Positions 15,811 to 24,903 are shown, counted from the first letter of the stretch. The stretch is 64,000 nt of DNA from an uncultured Dialister sp. (GCA_900314595.1 OMVW01000001.1:124001-188000), one strand, 5' to 3'. Made by a program: numbers and translations. The notes: generated from the letters alone by a model not told the origin.

Positions 15811-17706
15811 ATGAATCCAGTTAAAATTGATCCCGTATGGCTAATGCATATTCAAAAACCGGCACGCTATATTGGCGGTGAATGGAACAGCGTAGTAAAA
15901 GATCATGACCAGATCGATGTAAAAGTGGCTTTGGCTTTTCCAGATGTTTATGAAGTCGCTATGAGTCATTTGGGATTGAAAATCATTTATAGCGTCCTTA
16001 ATGCCAGAGAGGATACTTTGGCTGAGCGGGTTTATGCCCCCTGGGTAGATATGGAAAAGCTGATGAGGGAAAAACACATCCCTCTCTATACGTTAGAATC
16101 GAAATGCCCGGTGAAAAACTTTGACGTCCTTGGATTTACCATGCCTTTTGAGATGTGCTATACGAATATTTTGAATATGCTTGATCTTGCCGGCATTCCT
16201 CTGCTTGCTAAAGACCGGAAGGAGGAAGATCCTATCGTTGTATCCGGAGGTCCATGCGTCTATAATGCGGAACCGGTAGCAGATTTCTTTGATGTATTTT
16301 TCATTGGGGAATCAGAAGAAGCTATTGGTGAAATGGCAGATATTATAAAAAGCTGGAAAGAAAATGGAAAACCGGGAGGGAGAAAAGCGGTCATCAGAAA
16401 AATAGCTTCTATCCCCGGTTGTTACGCACCTCATTTGTATAAAATTTCCTACTATGATGATGGTATTTTCCGAGCTGCCCAGCCGATTGAAAGTGATGTC
16501 CAGTTTCCTGTAAAGAAAAGGGTTATTAAGGACTTTGAAAATGTCCACATAGATGATAAACCGATTCTTCCCCATATTGAAATAGTTCACGACCGGGCGG
16601 TTCTGGAAATGTTCCGCGGCTGCAGCCGCGGCTGCCGTTTTTGTCAGGCCGGAATGATTTACAGACCGGTCAGGGAAAAAAGTGAGAAAAAGCTGCAGGA
16701 AATAGCAGATAAATTAATCCGGAATACCGGATATAATGAAATTTCACTGATGTCATTATCTTCGGCAGATTATTCATGTCTTCCGGAACTGGTAGATCAT
16801 TTGCTGGATACTTTCAAAAACCGGCGTGTTTCGGTCAGCCTGCCATCTTTGCGGGTAGATTCTTTTTCCATAGATATTGCAAAAAAAATCCAGCAGGTCA
16901 GGAAAAGCGGACTTACTCTTGCTCCTGAAGCCGGGACACAACGGCTTCGCAATGTCATCAATAAAGGTGTTACTGAAGATGATATTATGGGTGCCTGTTC
17001 GAATGCATTCCGCAATGGCTGGAGCAGAGTAAAACTTTATTTCATGATGGGTCTTCCGACAGAAACCGATGAAGATTTAAAAGGAATTGCCGATCTTGCA
17101 TATCGCATTCATGATCTTTATCATGAAATAAGGGGACGCTACGATTGTCGTATAACTGTCAGTGTGGCAAGCTTTGTGCCTAAACCGTTTACACCATTTC
17201 AATGGATGCCACAGTGTTCTGTGGAAGAAATTGAAAGAAAACAGCAGTATTTGAAGAGCCTTTTTAATAATAAACATATTAAACTTGCTTATCACGATGC
17301 AAAAACAGGGTATCTGGAAGCAGCTCTTGCCCGTGGTGACAGGAAATTGGGCAAAGTTATTCTGAAAGCCTGGGAAAAAGGGTGTAAATACGACAGCTGG
17401 ACGGAGTTTTTCAACTATGATGCATGGATGGATAGCTTCAGGGAATGCGGAGTCGATCCTGATGAATATGCTGCCCGTAAGAGAGATGAGTATGAAGCGG
17501 AACCTTGGGATCACATCGACAGTGGAGTAACGAAAGATTACCTGCGGAAGGAATGGCGCCTGGCACAGCGGGGCATCCTGACCGGGGACTGCCGTCATCT
17601 GCCCTGTAACGGATGTGCCGTTTGTCCTGATCTGTCTGTGAAACTGGTTGACCATAAAGAGGAGAACATACATGAGAAGACTGTTTTTGTCTATCACGAA
17701 AGGTGA
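15811..17706 (+). CDS. Radical SAM protein, TIGR03960 family
   Basis: A 631-residue protein with an N-terminal cobalamin-binding-like region and a radical SAM core. The cluster-binding motif is CSRGCRFC (Cys271, 275, 278), preceded by ALEMFRG-like residues, with LAPEAGTQRLRNVINKG later in the barrel. It matches the TIGR03960 family, which nearly always sits next to a TIGR03936/DUF2344 protein and an RNase E/G gene, as here. A role in tRNA or rRNA modification has been proposed from that neighbourhood; the substrate is not established to my knowledge. The end overlaps the next gene by 35 bases. Confidence 0.9.
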   Translation: MNPVKIDPVWLMHIQKPARYIGGEWNSVVKDHDQIDVKVALAFPDVYEVAMSHLGLKIIYSVLNAREDTLAERVYAPWVDMEKLMREKHIPLYTLESKCPVKNFDVLGFTMPFEMCYTNILNMLDLAGIPLLAKDRKEEDPIVVSGGPCVYNAEPVADFFDVFFIGESEEAIGEMADIIKSWKENGKPGGRKAVIRKIASIPGCYAPHLYKISYYDDGIFRAAQPIESDVQFPVKKRVIKDFENVHIDDKPILPHIEIVHDRAVLEMFRGCSRGCRFCQAGMIYRPVREKSEKKLQEIADKLIRNTGYNEISLMSLSSADYSCLPELVDHLLDTFKNRRVSVSLPSLRVDSFSIDIAKKIQQVRKSGLTLAPEAGTQRLRNVINKGVTEDDIMGACSNAFRNGWSRVKLYFMMGLPTETDEDLKGIADLAYRIHDLYHEIRGRYDCRITVSVASFVPKPFTPFQWMPQCSVEEIERKQQYLKSLFNNKHIKLAYHDAKTGYLEAALARGDRKLGKVILKAWEKGCKYDSWTEFFNYDAWMDSFRECGVDPDEYAARKRDEYEAEPWDHIDSGVTKDYLRKEWRLAQRGILTGDCRHLPCNGCAVCPDLSVKLVDHKEENIHEKTVFVYHER

Positions 17707-18412
17707 GGAGCTTCGTTTTCTCGGCCATCTTGATTATTTAAGAACTCTGGAGCGGGCCGTCCTGCGGGCAGGAATTCCTGTGGCATTTTCAGAGGGATTC
17801 AATCCTCATATGAAACTCTCTCTTGATTCGGCACTGGGGGTAGGGGTTACGGCAGATCCTCTCTATCTGGCTATGAGAATCGAAGGCGATATGCCCATCG
17901 AAACGATTAAGGAAAAATTGTTATTACAGCTGCCTCGGGGAATTGAAATTCACAGTATAGTTGAAGCTAATGATAACTGGCCTAAGTTTGTAGCCGTATT
18001 TAATGAAGATGCCTATGAAATGGAAGGCCCTGTAAGTGAGGGATTTGATGAATCAATGGTTGGAAACGCATTGGAATCACTAGAAAGATTCAATCGGCTT
18101 CCTTCATTTCTGTATAAAAGAATTACTCCAAAGAAAATTCGAGAAATGGATGTAAAACCTATGATTCTTGAACCCATGAAATGTTCTTTCCGGAATCGGC
18201 GGGCCCTTTTGACTTTTTCTCTAATTCGGAGCACAACTGGTACTGTGCAGCCAAAGGATATATGGAAAATGCTGGCCGAATCTTTCCACATGCCCTGGAT
18301 TCCAGGTGAGTTTATCTGTTCTCGTACCGGTACATATCGCAGATTGAAGGGGAGAAGGATGACTCTTGAAGACCCCGGGGTTTTCGATGGATTATTGAAA
18401 GGAAAGTCATGA
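17672..18412 (+). CDS. TIGR03936 / DUF2344 protein
   Basis: A 246-residue soluble protein opening with RLFLSITKGEELRFLGHLDYLRTLERA and then FSEGFNPHMKLS, both hallmarks of the TIGR03936 family. In some species it is fused to, and elsewhere (as here) encoded beside, the TIGR03960 radical SAM protein. AAAGAGGAG lies seven bases before ATG 17672; an upstream in-frame start would lengthen it without a ribosome site. The ATGA overlap with rng suggests coupled expression and a shared RNA-related role. Function unknown. Confidence 0.88.
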   Translation: MRRLFLSITKGEELRFLGHLDYLRTLERAVLRAGIPVAFSEGFNPHMKLSLDSALGVGVTADPLYLAMRIEGDMPIETIKEKLLLQLPRGIEIHSIVEANDNWPKFVAVFNEDAYEMEGPVSEGFDESMVGNALESLERFNRLPSFLYKRITPKKIREMDVKPMILEPMKCSFRNRRALLTFSLIRSTTGTVQPKDIWKMLAESFHMPWIPGEFICSRTGTYRRLKGRRMTLEDPGVFDGLLKGKS

Positions 18413-19821
18413 AACAGCTTCTGCTTAGCATGCGTACAGATTTATCTATTCTAGCCTGTCTGGAAAATGGAGTTCTCAACGATCTGGTGGTGGAACCGTC
18501 TGAAGAGAAAGATATCGTCGGCCGGGTTTATAAAGGAATAATAAAGAATGTCGTTCCCTCATTAAATGGTATGTTTGTAGATATAGGCATTGGACGAAAT
18601 GCATTCCTGCGAACTAGAGATACCTTACCTGAACAGGCCCATACCGAAGGTGCATCCATACTCGTACAGGTCGAAAAGGACAGTACTGAGACAAAAGGAC
18701 CGCTTGTTACGGAAATGGTCAGTTTTGCCGGTAAGTATGCTGTAGCACTCTGGGGCTCTGATTATATCGGGATTTCTAAAAAAATCAGAAATGAGGAAGT
18801 ACGCAAACACCTGAAAGAATATGCCGGGGAAATACGCCCTGCCGGATTTGGCCTGATCGTCCGGACAGCAGCAGAAAATATAACAGAAAATGTTTTCAAA
18901 AGAGATCTTTCTTCCCTTCGGCACATGGCTGAAATTGTGACGAAAAGGTTTAATCTGGAAAAAGGTCCCTGTCTTTTATACAGAGACGGAGATCTTGCAG
19001 TCAGGACTATCCGCGATTATTTTTCCGAGGATGTGGATGTTCTTCTTGTTGATGATCAAAAAACATGGGAACGACTCTCTTCCATGGCGCAAGACGAATC
19101 ATTAAAACTGGCTGATAAAATAAAACGCTATGATGATAATGAATCCCTGTTAAAGAAATTTCATGTTGAAGAACAGATTGATGAACTATTTCAACGCGTA
19201 GTATCATTAAAATCAGGCGGTTCCCTGATCATCGATTATACTGAGGCATTGACAGTCATAGATGTAAATTCCGGCTCCTTTAAAGGGAAGAATATTCCCC
19301 ATGAACAGCTGGCATTCCTTATAAATAAATCCGCTGCTTTTGAAATTGCCAGACAGATCCGTCTCCGTGGAATTGGCGGAATTATTATTATTGATTTTAT
19401 CGATATGAAGAATCAGACTGAAAAAGAAGAGTTGATTCACATACTTCAGAGTGAAGTCAGTAAGGACCGGATCAAGACAGTGGTATGCGGAATGACTTCT
19501 CTGGGTCTTGTGGAAATGACCAGAAAAAGAACGTCCCATCGTTTATGGGAGAATTTTTTTGATACTTGTCCACATTGTCGGGGAAGCGGAAAGGTACTTT
19601 CAGTCCGGGCCGCTGCTGACCGGATTATAAAAGATTTGGAAAGCCGCAGGAAGGAAGGACCTTTTAAGGATGATATAGAGATCCGCTGTAATAAAGATGT
19701 GGCAGATTTCCTGAATTCAGAGACGTTAAAGTCAATTGTTTCCGACATTGTCGGTCATGATGTATCTCTGAAGGGGGATTCTCTCTTTGACCGGGGAACG
19801 TATTCCATTTTGCTGCAATGA
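18409..19821 (+). CDS. rng: Ribonuclease G (RNase E/G family)
   Basis: A 470-residue short-form RNase E/G. It has an S1 RNA-binding region (about residues 37-120, with GRVYKGIIKNVVPSLNGMFVDIG), the catalytic DNase I-like region with Mg-binding Asp285 (VIDVNSGSF) and Asp329 (IIIDFIDMK), and the zinc-link motif CPHC (Cys387, 390). There is no C-terminal scaffold extension, so RNase G is the better name. It matures rRNA and cleaves mRNA 5' ends. Start ATG 18409 overlaps the DUF2344 stop by four bases. A thioredoxin-like gene follows, where rplU is more often found. Confidence 0.93.
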   Translation: MKQLLLSMRTDLSILACLENGVLNDLVVEPSEEKDIVGRVYKGIIKNVVPSLNGMFVDIGIGRNAFLRTRDTLPEQAHTEGASILVQVEKDSTETKGPLVTEMVSFAGKYAVALWGSDYIGISKKIRNEEVRKHLKEYAGEIRPAGFGLIVRTAAENITENVFKRDLSSLRHMAEIVTKRFNLEKGPCLLYRDGDLAVRTIRDYFSEDVDVLLVDDQKTWERLSSMAQDESLKLADKIKRYDDNESLLKKFHVEEQIDELFQRVVSLKSGGSLIIDYTEALTVIDVNSGSFKGKNIPHEQLAFLINKSAAFEIARQIRLRGIGGIIIIDFIDMKNQTEKEELIHILQSEVSKDRIKTVVCGMTSLGLVEMTRKRTSHRLWENFFDTCPHCRGSGKVLSVRAAADRIIKDLESRRKEGPFKDDIEIRCNKDVADFLNSETLKSIVSDIVGHDVSLKGDSLFDRGTYSILLQ

Positions 19822-19832
19822 ATGGAGAAAAA

Positions 19833-20156
19833 ATGATCAGAGATATTCACTCAGAAACGGATATGGATGAAGAGTTTCTGGAAAAAAAGGGACTGGTCCT
19901 GCTTGAATTTGCGGCGGGATGGTGCCGTCCCTGCAGGCTGATGGAACCTGTTTTTGCTGGTGTAGAAGAAAAATTCGGTGGAAAAATCCGTCTCTGTCGT
20001 ATAGACATAGATGAGCAGGAAGAACTTGTTTCTCGGTTTAACCTTGAGGGTGTTCCGGTATTTATTCTGTTTGATGGTGAAAAAGAGCTGGGACGGATTA
20101 TTGGTTATCGACGGAAAGACCTGTTTTTTGCTGATATTGATCAATTTTTAAACTGA
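19833..20156 (+). CDS. Thioredoxin-like protein
   Basis: A 107-residue single-domain thioredoxin fold. The active site is WCRPC (Trp30, Cys31, Cys34) and the cis-proline is in EGVPVFILF. A canonical thioredoxin has CGPC, so the CRPC centre may have a different redox potential. I place the start at ATG 19833, five bases after GGAG (19824-19827); ATG 19818 overlaps rng but lacks a ribosome site. No signal peptide, so it is cytoplasmic. It is probably co-transcribed with rng. Confidence 0.88.
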   Translation: MIRDIHSETDMDEEFLEKKGLVLLEFAAGWCRPCRLMEPVFAGVEEKFGGKIRLCRIDIDEQEELVSRFNLEGVPVFILFDGEKELGRIIGYRRKDLFFADIDQFLN

Positions 20157-20208
20157 ATTTTATTTGATGGAGACATTGAAAAATATTTGAAAAATATACT
20201 TTTATTTG

Positions 20209-20237
20209 TTGCAATACATGAACAGGTTTGTTATAAT
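20209..20237 (+). promoter_or_regulatory. rpmE: Promoter of rpmE
   Basis: TTGCAA (20209-20214) and TATAAT (20232-20237) are separated by 17 bases, about 40 bases before the L31 start. This is one of the best promoter matches in the window. Confidence 0.8.
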
Positions 20238-20277
20238 AGCAAAGAATTCTCTATTTATTTGAAATGAGGTGCAAGAA

Positions 20278-20529
20278 GTGAAGAAGGGTATCCATCCGGA
20301 TTATCATCCAGTCGTTTTCCGCGATATCGGTGCTGACTACTCTTTCCTGACCCGTTCTACAGCTACTTCCAATCAGACTGTAAAATGGGAAGATGGTAAT
20401 GAATATCCGCTGATTAATATTGATATCAGCAGCAAATCCCATCCATTCTATACAGGACAGCAGCGTTTCGGGAAGGCTCGCGGCCGTATCGAAAAGTTCA
20501 ACAAACGTTACGGAAAAACATCCGACTGA
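20278..20529 (+). CDS. rpmE: 50S ribosomal protein L31 type B (zinc-free)
   Basis: An 83-residue L31 beginning VKKGIHPDYHPVVF, with GTG 20278 as start, eight bases after GAGG. FLTRSTATS and HPFYTGQQRF are type B signatures. There are no cysteines, so this is the zinc-independent form (RpmE2/YkgM-like), which in many bacteria replaces zinc-binding L31 under zinc limitation through Zur. No Zur site is obvious here, and the strong promoter suggests steady expression. It is monocistronic between its own promoter and terminator. Confidence 0.93.
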   Translation: MKKGIHPDYHPVVFRDIGADYSFLTRSTATSNQTVKWEDGNEYPLINIDISSKSHPFYTGQQRFGKARGRIEKFNKRYGKTSD

Positions 20530-20533
20530 GAAG

Positions 20534-20556
20534 CAGGGCGCAAGCCCTGTTTTTTT
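20534..20556 (+). terminator. Intrinsic terminator of rpmE
   Basis: CAGGGC (20534-20539), a GCAA tetraloop and GCCCTG (20544-20549), then seven Ts. A compact, textbook terminator five bases after the stop codon. Confidence 0.93.
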
Positions 20557-20642
20557 AGTGCATCCTGTCTTACTTTCCATGTTATACTACTAATAGTAGT
20601 GCCTTTGTTTTTTCATATAATCATTATGAGGAGTGTTATCCT

Positions 20643-21725
20643 ATGCAGACAAGCAAACTTGATGGAATGGAAGCACGTTATATTACACTGGAAGACCAGT
20701 TAAGTGATCCATCTGTTATTGCTGATCAGAATAAATGGCGTGCTCTTTCCAGAGAACATGCAGAACTGGGTGAAATTGTTGCCAAATACAGAGAATATAA
20801 AGATGCTGTTAAAAGCTGCCGGGATGCTTTAGAAATATTGAATGATAAGGATCAGAATGAGCTTCATGAACTGGCAAAAGAGGAATTAAAGGAAAGTGAA
20901 AAAAGAAGGGAAGAACTTGATTTCGAGATACACAAGATGCTTATCCCACGGGATCCCAATGATGGGAAAAATGTAATTCTTGAAATTCGTGCAGGTACCG
21001 GTGGGGAAGAGGCGGCCCTTTTTGCCGCCGATCTTCTAAAAATGTATATTAAATTTGCTGAGAGAAAAGGGTGGAAGCTGGAAATCGCTGATGCCAATGA
21101 AACAGACCTGGGCGGATTTAAGGAAGTTATCTGTACTATTGAAGGTAAAAATGCCTATTCTATATTGAAATTTGAAAGCGGTGTACACAGAGTCCAGCGG
21201 ATTCCTGAAACTGAAAGCCAGGGACGGGTACATACATCTGCGGTTACCGTAGCGGTCCTTCCTGAGGCTGCAGATGTGGATATCGATGTAAAAAGGGAAG
21301 ACTTGAGGATTGATGTTTATCGTTCTTCCGGTGCCGGTGGTCAGCATATCAACAAAACATCTTCTGCCATCCGTATTACCCATCTTCCTACTGGAATCGT
21401 TGTGACCTGTCAAAATGAAAGAAGCCAGAGGCAAAATAAGGAAAAGGCTTTGCAAATCCTGAAATCCCGCCTGTATGATAAAGCTTCAAGGGAATCAAAG
21501 AGCAAAGAGGCGGCGGACAGAAAAAATCAGGTCGGCTCAGGAGATCGGTCAGAACGAATCCGAACCTATAATTATCCACAAGGAAGAGTTACTGACCATC
21601 GTATCAATATGAGTATTTATCAACTGGATGATTTTATGAATGGAAATATGGATGCAATCCTTGACAGGCTTATGGAGGATGATCTGGCCAGACGAATGAA
21701 AGAGGGAGAAGAGAATGGCCGGTAA
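20643..21725 (+). CDS. prfA: Peptide chain release factor 1
   Basis: A 360-residue class I release factor. It has the GGQ motif (residues 232-234, in GAGGQHINKTSSAIR) that triggers peptide release, and the RF1 stop-codon tripeptide PET (188-190, the P-x-T form) in place of the RF2 SPF, so it reads UAA and UAG. GAGGAG precedes ATG 20643. The gene overlaps prmC, whose product methylates the GGQ glutamine, by 11 bases. Confidence 0.96.
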   Translation: MQTSKLDGMEARYITLEDQLSDPSVIADQNKWRALSREHAELGEIVAKYREYKDAVKSCRDALEILNDKDQNELHELAKEELKESEKRREELDFEIHKMLIPRDPNDGKNVILEIRAGTGGEEAALFAADLLKMYIKFAERKGWKLEIADANETDLGGFKEVICTIEGKNAYSILKFESGVHRVQRIPETESQGRVHTSAVTVAVLPEAADVDIDVKREDLRIDVYRSSGAGGQHINKTSSAIRITHLPTGIVVTCQNERSQRQNKEKALQILKSRLYDKASRESKSKEAADRKNQVGSGDRSERIRTYNYPQGRVTDHRINMSIYQLDDFMNGNMDAILDRLMEDDLARRMKEGEENGR

Positions 21726-22581
21726 TACCGTTTGGACTATAAAAAAGCTGATAAATTGGACTACACAGTTTTTCAGGAACCATGATATCGAAACGCCAAG
21801 GCTGGATGCTGAGCTGCTTCTGTCTCATGTCCTGCACAAATCCAGAATATATTTATATACTGATTTTGACTTGATTGTTAATCCATCAGAGCTGGCTCAG
21901 TACCGTGAATATATCAAGAAAAGGATTAATGGTTTTTCCACGGCTGCTATCATAGGAGAAAAGGAATTTATGGGAGTGACACTCAATGTTAATGAACATG
22001 TCTTAATTCCCCGTCCTGATACGGAAACCTGGTTGGAGAAAGTCATTCAATACCATCGTAATAAGCCGGGGTTAAAAGTTCTGGATCTTGGAACCGGAAG
22101 TGGTGCAATTCTTTTAAGTTTCCTTTATTTTTGCAGGGAAGATACAGGTTTAGGAATTGATATATCCGAAGAGGCTCTTGAAGTTGCCAGAAAAAACAGC
22201 AGGAATCTTAAACTGGATGATAGAGTAGAATGGAGAAAGGGCGATTTTCTAACTGCCTTGGGTAAGGATGAGGTTTTCGATGGGATCCTTACAAACCCAC
22301 CCTATATTCCATCGGCAGAGATCCACGGACTTGAGGCAGAAGTTTTGCATGAACCTCATCTTGCACTCGACGGCGGTCCCGATGGTTTAGACTTTTATAG
22401 AAGACTGGCAGCGGATTCTGCCACATACCTAAAGCCCGGAGGATTTCTTGCTGCTGAGTTTGGTATTAACCAATCCGGTGCTGTTTTAGAGCTCCTTAAA
22501 TCCTCCGATCAATTTGATTCTTTTGAAATAATCATGGACTATGGGGGCATTGCCCGGGCAGTGTATTGTAGAAAGAAGTAA
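21715..22581 (+). CDS. prmC: Release factor glutamine methyltransferase PrmC
   Basis: A 288-residue SAM-dependent N5-glutamine methyltransferase. It has an N-terminal helical region (PRLDAELLLSHVL), the SAM loop VLDLGTGSGAI and the amide-binding motif NPPY (194-197). It methylates the GGQ glutamine of release factors. The prfA-prmC overlap (11 bases) is a common arrangement and supports the call. Length is standard. Confidence 0.95.
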   Translation: MAGNTVWTIKKLINWTTQFFRNHDIETPRLDAELLLSHVLHKSRIYLYTDFDLIVNPSELAQYREYIKKRINGFSTAAIIGEKEFMGVTLNVNEHVLIPRPDTETWLEKVIQYHRNKPGLKVLDLGTGSGAILLSFLYFCREDTGLGIDISEEALEVARKNSRNLKLDDRVEWRKGDFLTALGKDEVFDGILTNPPYIPSAEIHGLEAEVLHEPHLALDGGPDGLDFYRRLAADSATYLKPGGFLAAEFGINQSGAVLELLKSSDQFDSFEIIMDYGGIARAVYCRKK

Positions 22582-22586
22582 GAATT

Positions 22587-23627
22587 ATGATTACAGAACT
22601 TGTCAAAACCGATGAATTTTATTACCGGGAAAAGGTTTTTGAGCTGGGTAAAATTATCAGGGAAGGAGGTTTAGTCGCTTTCCCTACTGAAACAGTGTAT
22701 GGCCTGGGTGGAAATGCACTGGATTCAGACGCAGCTGAAAAGATTTATTCTGCTAAAGGTCGGCCTTCAGATAATCCGTTGATTGTACATGTTTCTTCTA
22801 TAGAGGAAGTAAAGAATTATGTTAAAGAAATTACGCCACTTGAAAAAAAGTTAATGGAAACATTTTGGCCAGGCCCGCTGACCATTGTTTTTCCAAAAAG
22901 GGATATTATTCCTTCTGCTACTTCTGGCGGCCTAGATACGATTGCCATAAGATGTCCTGAAAATAAAGCTACCCGTGCTTTAATAAAGGCTGCCGGAGTT
23001 CCTTTGGCAGGACCAAGCGCCAATATATCCGGAAAGCCAAGCCCTACGACAGCGGAGGCTGTATTGCAATATATGAATGGAAAAATTAAAGCCATTATCG
23101 ACGATGGTCCTTGCCGTATCGGGGTTGAATCTACAATTATCGGCATTGAAAATAATCAGATCGTTATTTATCGTCCGGGCGGAATTACATTGGAAATGCT
23201 GTCTGCTTTTGCCCCTGCTGTAGTGGACCAGGCAATCCTGAATGCGGACAGTCGTCCTAAGGCTCCCGGCATGAAATATCGGCATTATGCGCCGGTGGCA
23301 CCACTAACTGTATATACTGGAAATCAAGTCAAGGTGACCCGGGAGATTTTATCATTTACACGGCTTAACGATAAAAAATATGGCTTCTTTGTTAGCCGGG
23401 AAACAGCCGAAGAGATTCCTGCCGGATATGATGTATTCATTTGGGGAGATAGGTCTGATAAGGAAAGTTTGGCTCATAATCTTTTTAACGGTCTTCTGTA
23501 TTTTAATGAACATCCGGTGGATCAGATCATTGGGGAAGGTACCGATTATAAAGGGCTGGGGCTCGCCATTATGAATCGACTGACTAAAGCTTCCGGTTAC
23601 CATATCGTTGTAGAAAAAAAGGATTGA
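22587..23627 (+). CDS. tsaC: L-threonylcarbamoyladenylate synthase, long (Sua5/YwlC) form
   Basis: A 346-residue Sua5-type enzyme. The N-terminal YrdC domain carries GGLVAFPTETVYGLGGNA and KGRPSDNPL, and the C-terminal Sua5 domain follows a PGMKYRHYAP linker. It makes threonylcarbamoyl-AMP from threonine, bicarbonate and ATP for t6A37 in ANN-reading tRNAs. The gene follows prmC by five bases, a common order in Firmicutes (prfA-prmC-ywlC). No intrinsic terminator is evident before the rpiB promoter. Confidence 0.94.
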   Translation: MITELVKTDEFYYREKVFELGKIIREGGLVAFPTETVYGLGGNALDSDAAEKIYSAKGRPSDNPLIVHVSSIEEVKNYVKEITPLEKKLMETFWPGPLTIVFPKRDIIPSATSGGLDTIAIRCPENKATRALIKAAGVPLAGPSANISGKPSPTTAEAVLQYMNGKIKAIIDDGPCRIGVESTIIGIENNQIVIYRPGGITLEMLSAFAPAVVDQAILNADSRPKAPGMKYRHYAPVAPLTVYTGNQVKVTREILSFTRLNDKKYGFFVSRETAEEIPAGYDVFIWGDRSDKESLAHNLFNGLLYFNEHPVDQIIGEGTDYKGLGLAIMNRLTKASGYHIVVEKKD

Positions 23628-23664
23628 AATTCAAAAGCTGTATTGCATCTTTCCGATTTTTAAC

Positions 23665-23694
23665 TTTACACCTTTTTACTTTCTGATGTATACT
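23665..23694 (+). promoter_or_regulatory. rpiB: Candidate promoter of rpiB
   Basis: TTTACA (23665-23670) and TATACT (23689-23694) are 18 bases apart, about 40 bases before the rpiB start. Confidence 0.6.
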
Positions 23695-23735
23695 GTTTCT
23701 AGTTGATGTAAGCTTTTCCAGGAGAGGTGACTTAT

Positions 23736-24188
23736 ATGAAAATTGCAATTTCCAGTGATCATGGCGGTTATTTTTTGAAGGAATCCTTGAAAAAGCATTT
23801 GGGTGATATTCAAGTTGAGTATATCGATTGTGGTACCGATTCAGAGACTTCTTGTGACTATCCTGACTTTGCCTATAAAGCCTGCAAGCTTGTGCAGAAT
23901 GGCGAAGTGACTTATGCCGTATTGATCTGTGGTACAGGCATTGGCATGTGCATTACTGCCAATAAAATGAAAGGAATTCGTGCGGCCCTGTGTTCTGATA
24001 CTTTCTCGGCTCATTTTACCAGAGCTCATAATGATGCAAACGTCATAACAATGGGGGCACGTGTAGTGGGGCCCGGTCTGGCAGAGTTCATTCTTGATGA
24101 ATTTTTGAAGACTCCTTTTGAAGGTGGTCGTCATGCCAGGAGAATCGGGAAGATTGCCGAAATAGAGAAGGCAGAAAGTCATGTATGA
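23736..24188 (+). CDS. rpiB: Ribose-5-phosphate isomerase B
   Basis: A 150-residue RpiB/LacAB-family isomerase with KIAISSDHGG at the N-terminus, the catalytic cysteine in LICGTGIGM, and NDANVITMGARVVGP. It interconverts ribose-5-phosphate and ribulose-5-phosphate. ATG 23736 is eight bases after GGAGAGG; an in-frame GTG at 23727 overlaps that site and is rejected. It overlaps the next gene by eight bases, the usual rpiB-ywlG-glyA order of Firmicutes. Confidence 0.94.
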   Translation: MKIAISSDHGGYFLKESLKKHLGDIQVEYIDCGTDSETSCDYPDFAYKACKLVQNGEVTYAVLICGTGIGMCITANKMKGIRAALCSDTFSAHFTRAHNDANVITMGARVVGPGLAEFILDEFLKTPFEGGRHARRIGKIAEIEKAESHV

Positions 24189-24735
24189 AGATTTAAAAAA
24201 AGAAGCAACTGACGCTTTTAATGAACTTTGTGAAATATCCGGGTTTCGAGAAGGAAGCCTGATCGTTGTTGGCGGTTCGTCGAGTGAAATCCGTGGTGGT
24301 CATATAGGTAAAGACAGTTCCTATGAAGTAGGAACCGCTGTGGTTACGACACTGATGAAACTTGCAGGCGAGAAACATCTACAGCTGGCTTTTCAATGTT
24401 GTGAACATTTGAATCGTGCCCTTGTTATGGAAAAAAAGGATGCGGAAGAGCGGGGTTATGAAGAAGCAACTGTCGTTCCATGGCTTCACGGCGGAGGAGC
24501 TTTTGCAACAAATGCCTATTATCATTTCAAGGATCCTGTGGTGGTGGAAGAAATAAAGGCTGATGGCGGGCTTGATATAGGTCTTACCATGATTGGTATG
24601 CATCTCAAGCGGGTGGCTGTACCAATTCATCTTAAAAATAACAGGATTGGTGAAGCCATTGTTACCGGTGCCCGTACCCGGCCCCCTCTGATTGGCGGGG
24701 AAAGAGCTCATTATAGGCGGGAAGACCAGATTTAA
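24181..24735 (+). CDS. TIGR01440 / DUF436 family protein (YwlG-like)
   Basis: A 184-residue protein beginning YEDLKKEATDAFNELCE, with the family's IVVGGSSSEIRGGHIG motif near residue 30 and FQCCEHLNRALV near residue 80. The family is conserved between rpiB and glyA in many Firmicutes, but its biochemical role is not established to my knowledge. The pair of cysteines in CCEHLNR is invariant-looking and could be functional. A hairpin terminator follows at 24766, so glyA is transcribed separately. Confidence 0.88.
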   Translation: MYEDLKKEATDAFNELCEISGFREGSLIVVGGSSSEIRGGHIGKDSSYEVGTAVVTTLMKLAGEKHLQLAFQCCEHLNRALVMEKKDAEERGYEEATVVPWLHGGGAFATNAYYHFKDPVVVEEIKADGGLDIGLTMIGMHLKRVAVPIHLKNNRIGEAIVTGARTRPPLIGGERAHYRREDQI

Positions 24736-24765
24736 ATTTCTTTCAACTTAATATTTGACTCAAGG

Positions 24766-24813
24766 TGGAGTCAGGCAGAAAGGGTTCATCGCTTTTTTGC
24801 CGACTCCATTTTT
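24766..24813 (+). terminator. Intrinsic terminator after the TIGR01440 gene
   Basis: TGGAGTC and GGC (24766-24776) pair with GCC and GACTCCA (24799-24808), extended inside by an A-rich/T-rich stem. Five Ts follow. Confidence 0.85.
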
Positions 24814-24874
24814 ATTACTGTCTCTGATGGATGTAACGTCGCCGAATTCGTGATAAAATAAAAATGGCGATTAG

Positions 24875-24903
24875 TTGGAGAGAAATTCCAATAATCATAA
24901 ATT
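24875..24903 (+). promoter_or_regulatory. glyA: Candidate glyA promoter with palindromic element
   Basis: TTGGAG (24875-24880) and TAAATT (24898-24903) are 17 bases apart, a moderate promoter match. The -35 box is part of the inverted repeat TTGGA-N7-TCCAA (24875-24891), which could be a repressor site. No purine or glycine riboswitch is recognisable in 24814-24961. Confidence 0.35.

Noticed and set aside
17077..17697. A 206-codon open frame on - antisense to the radical SAM gene
   Set aside because: It is opposite a conserved gene and shows no domain.
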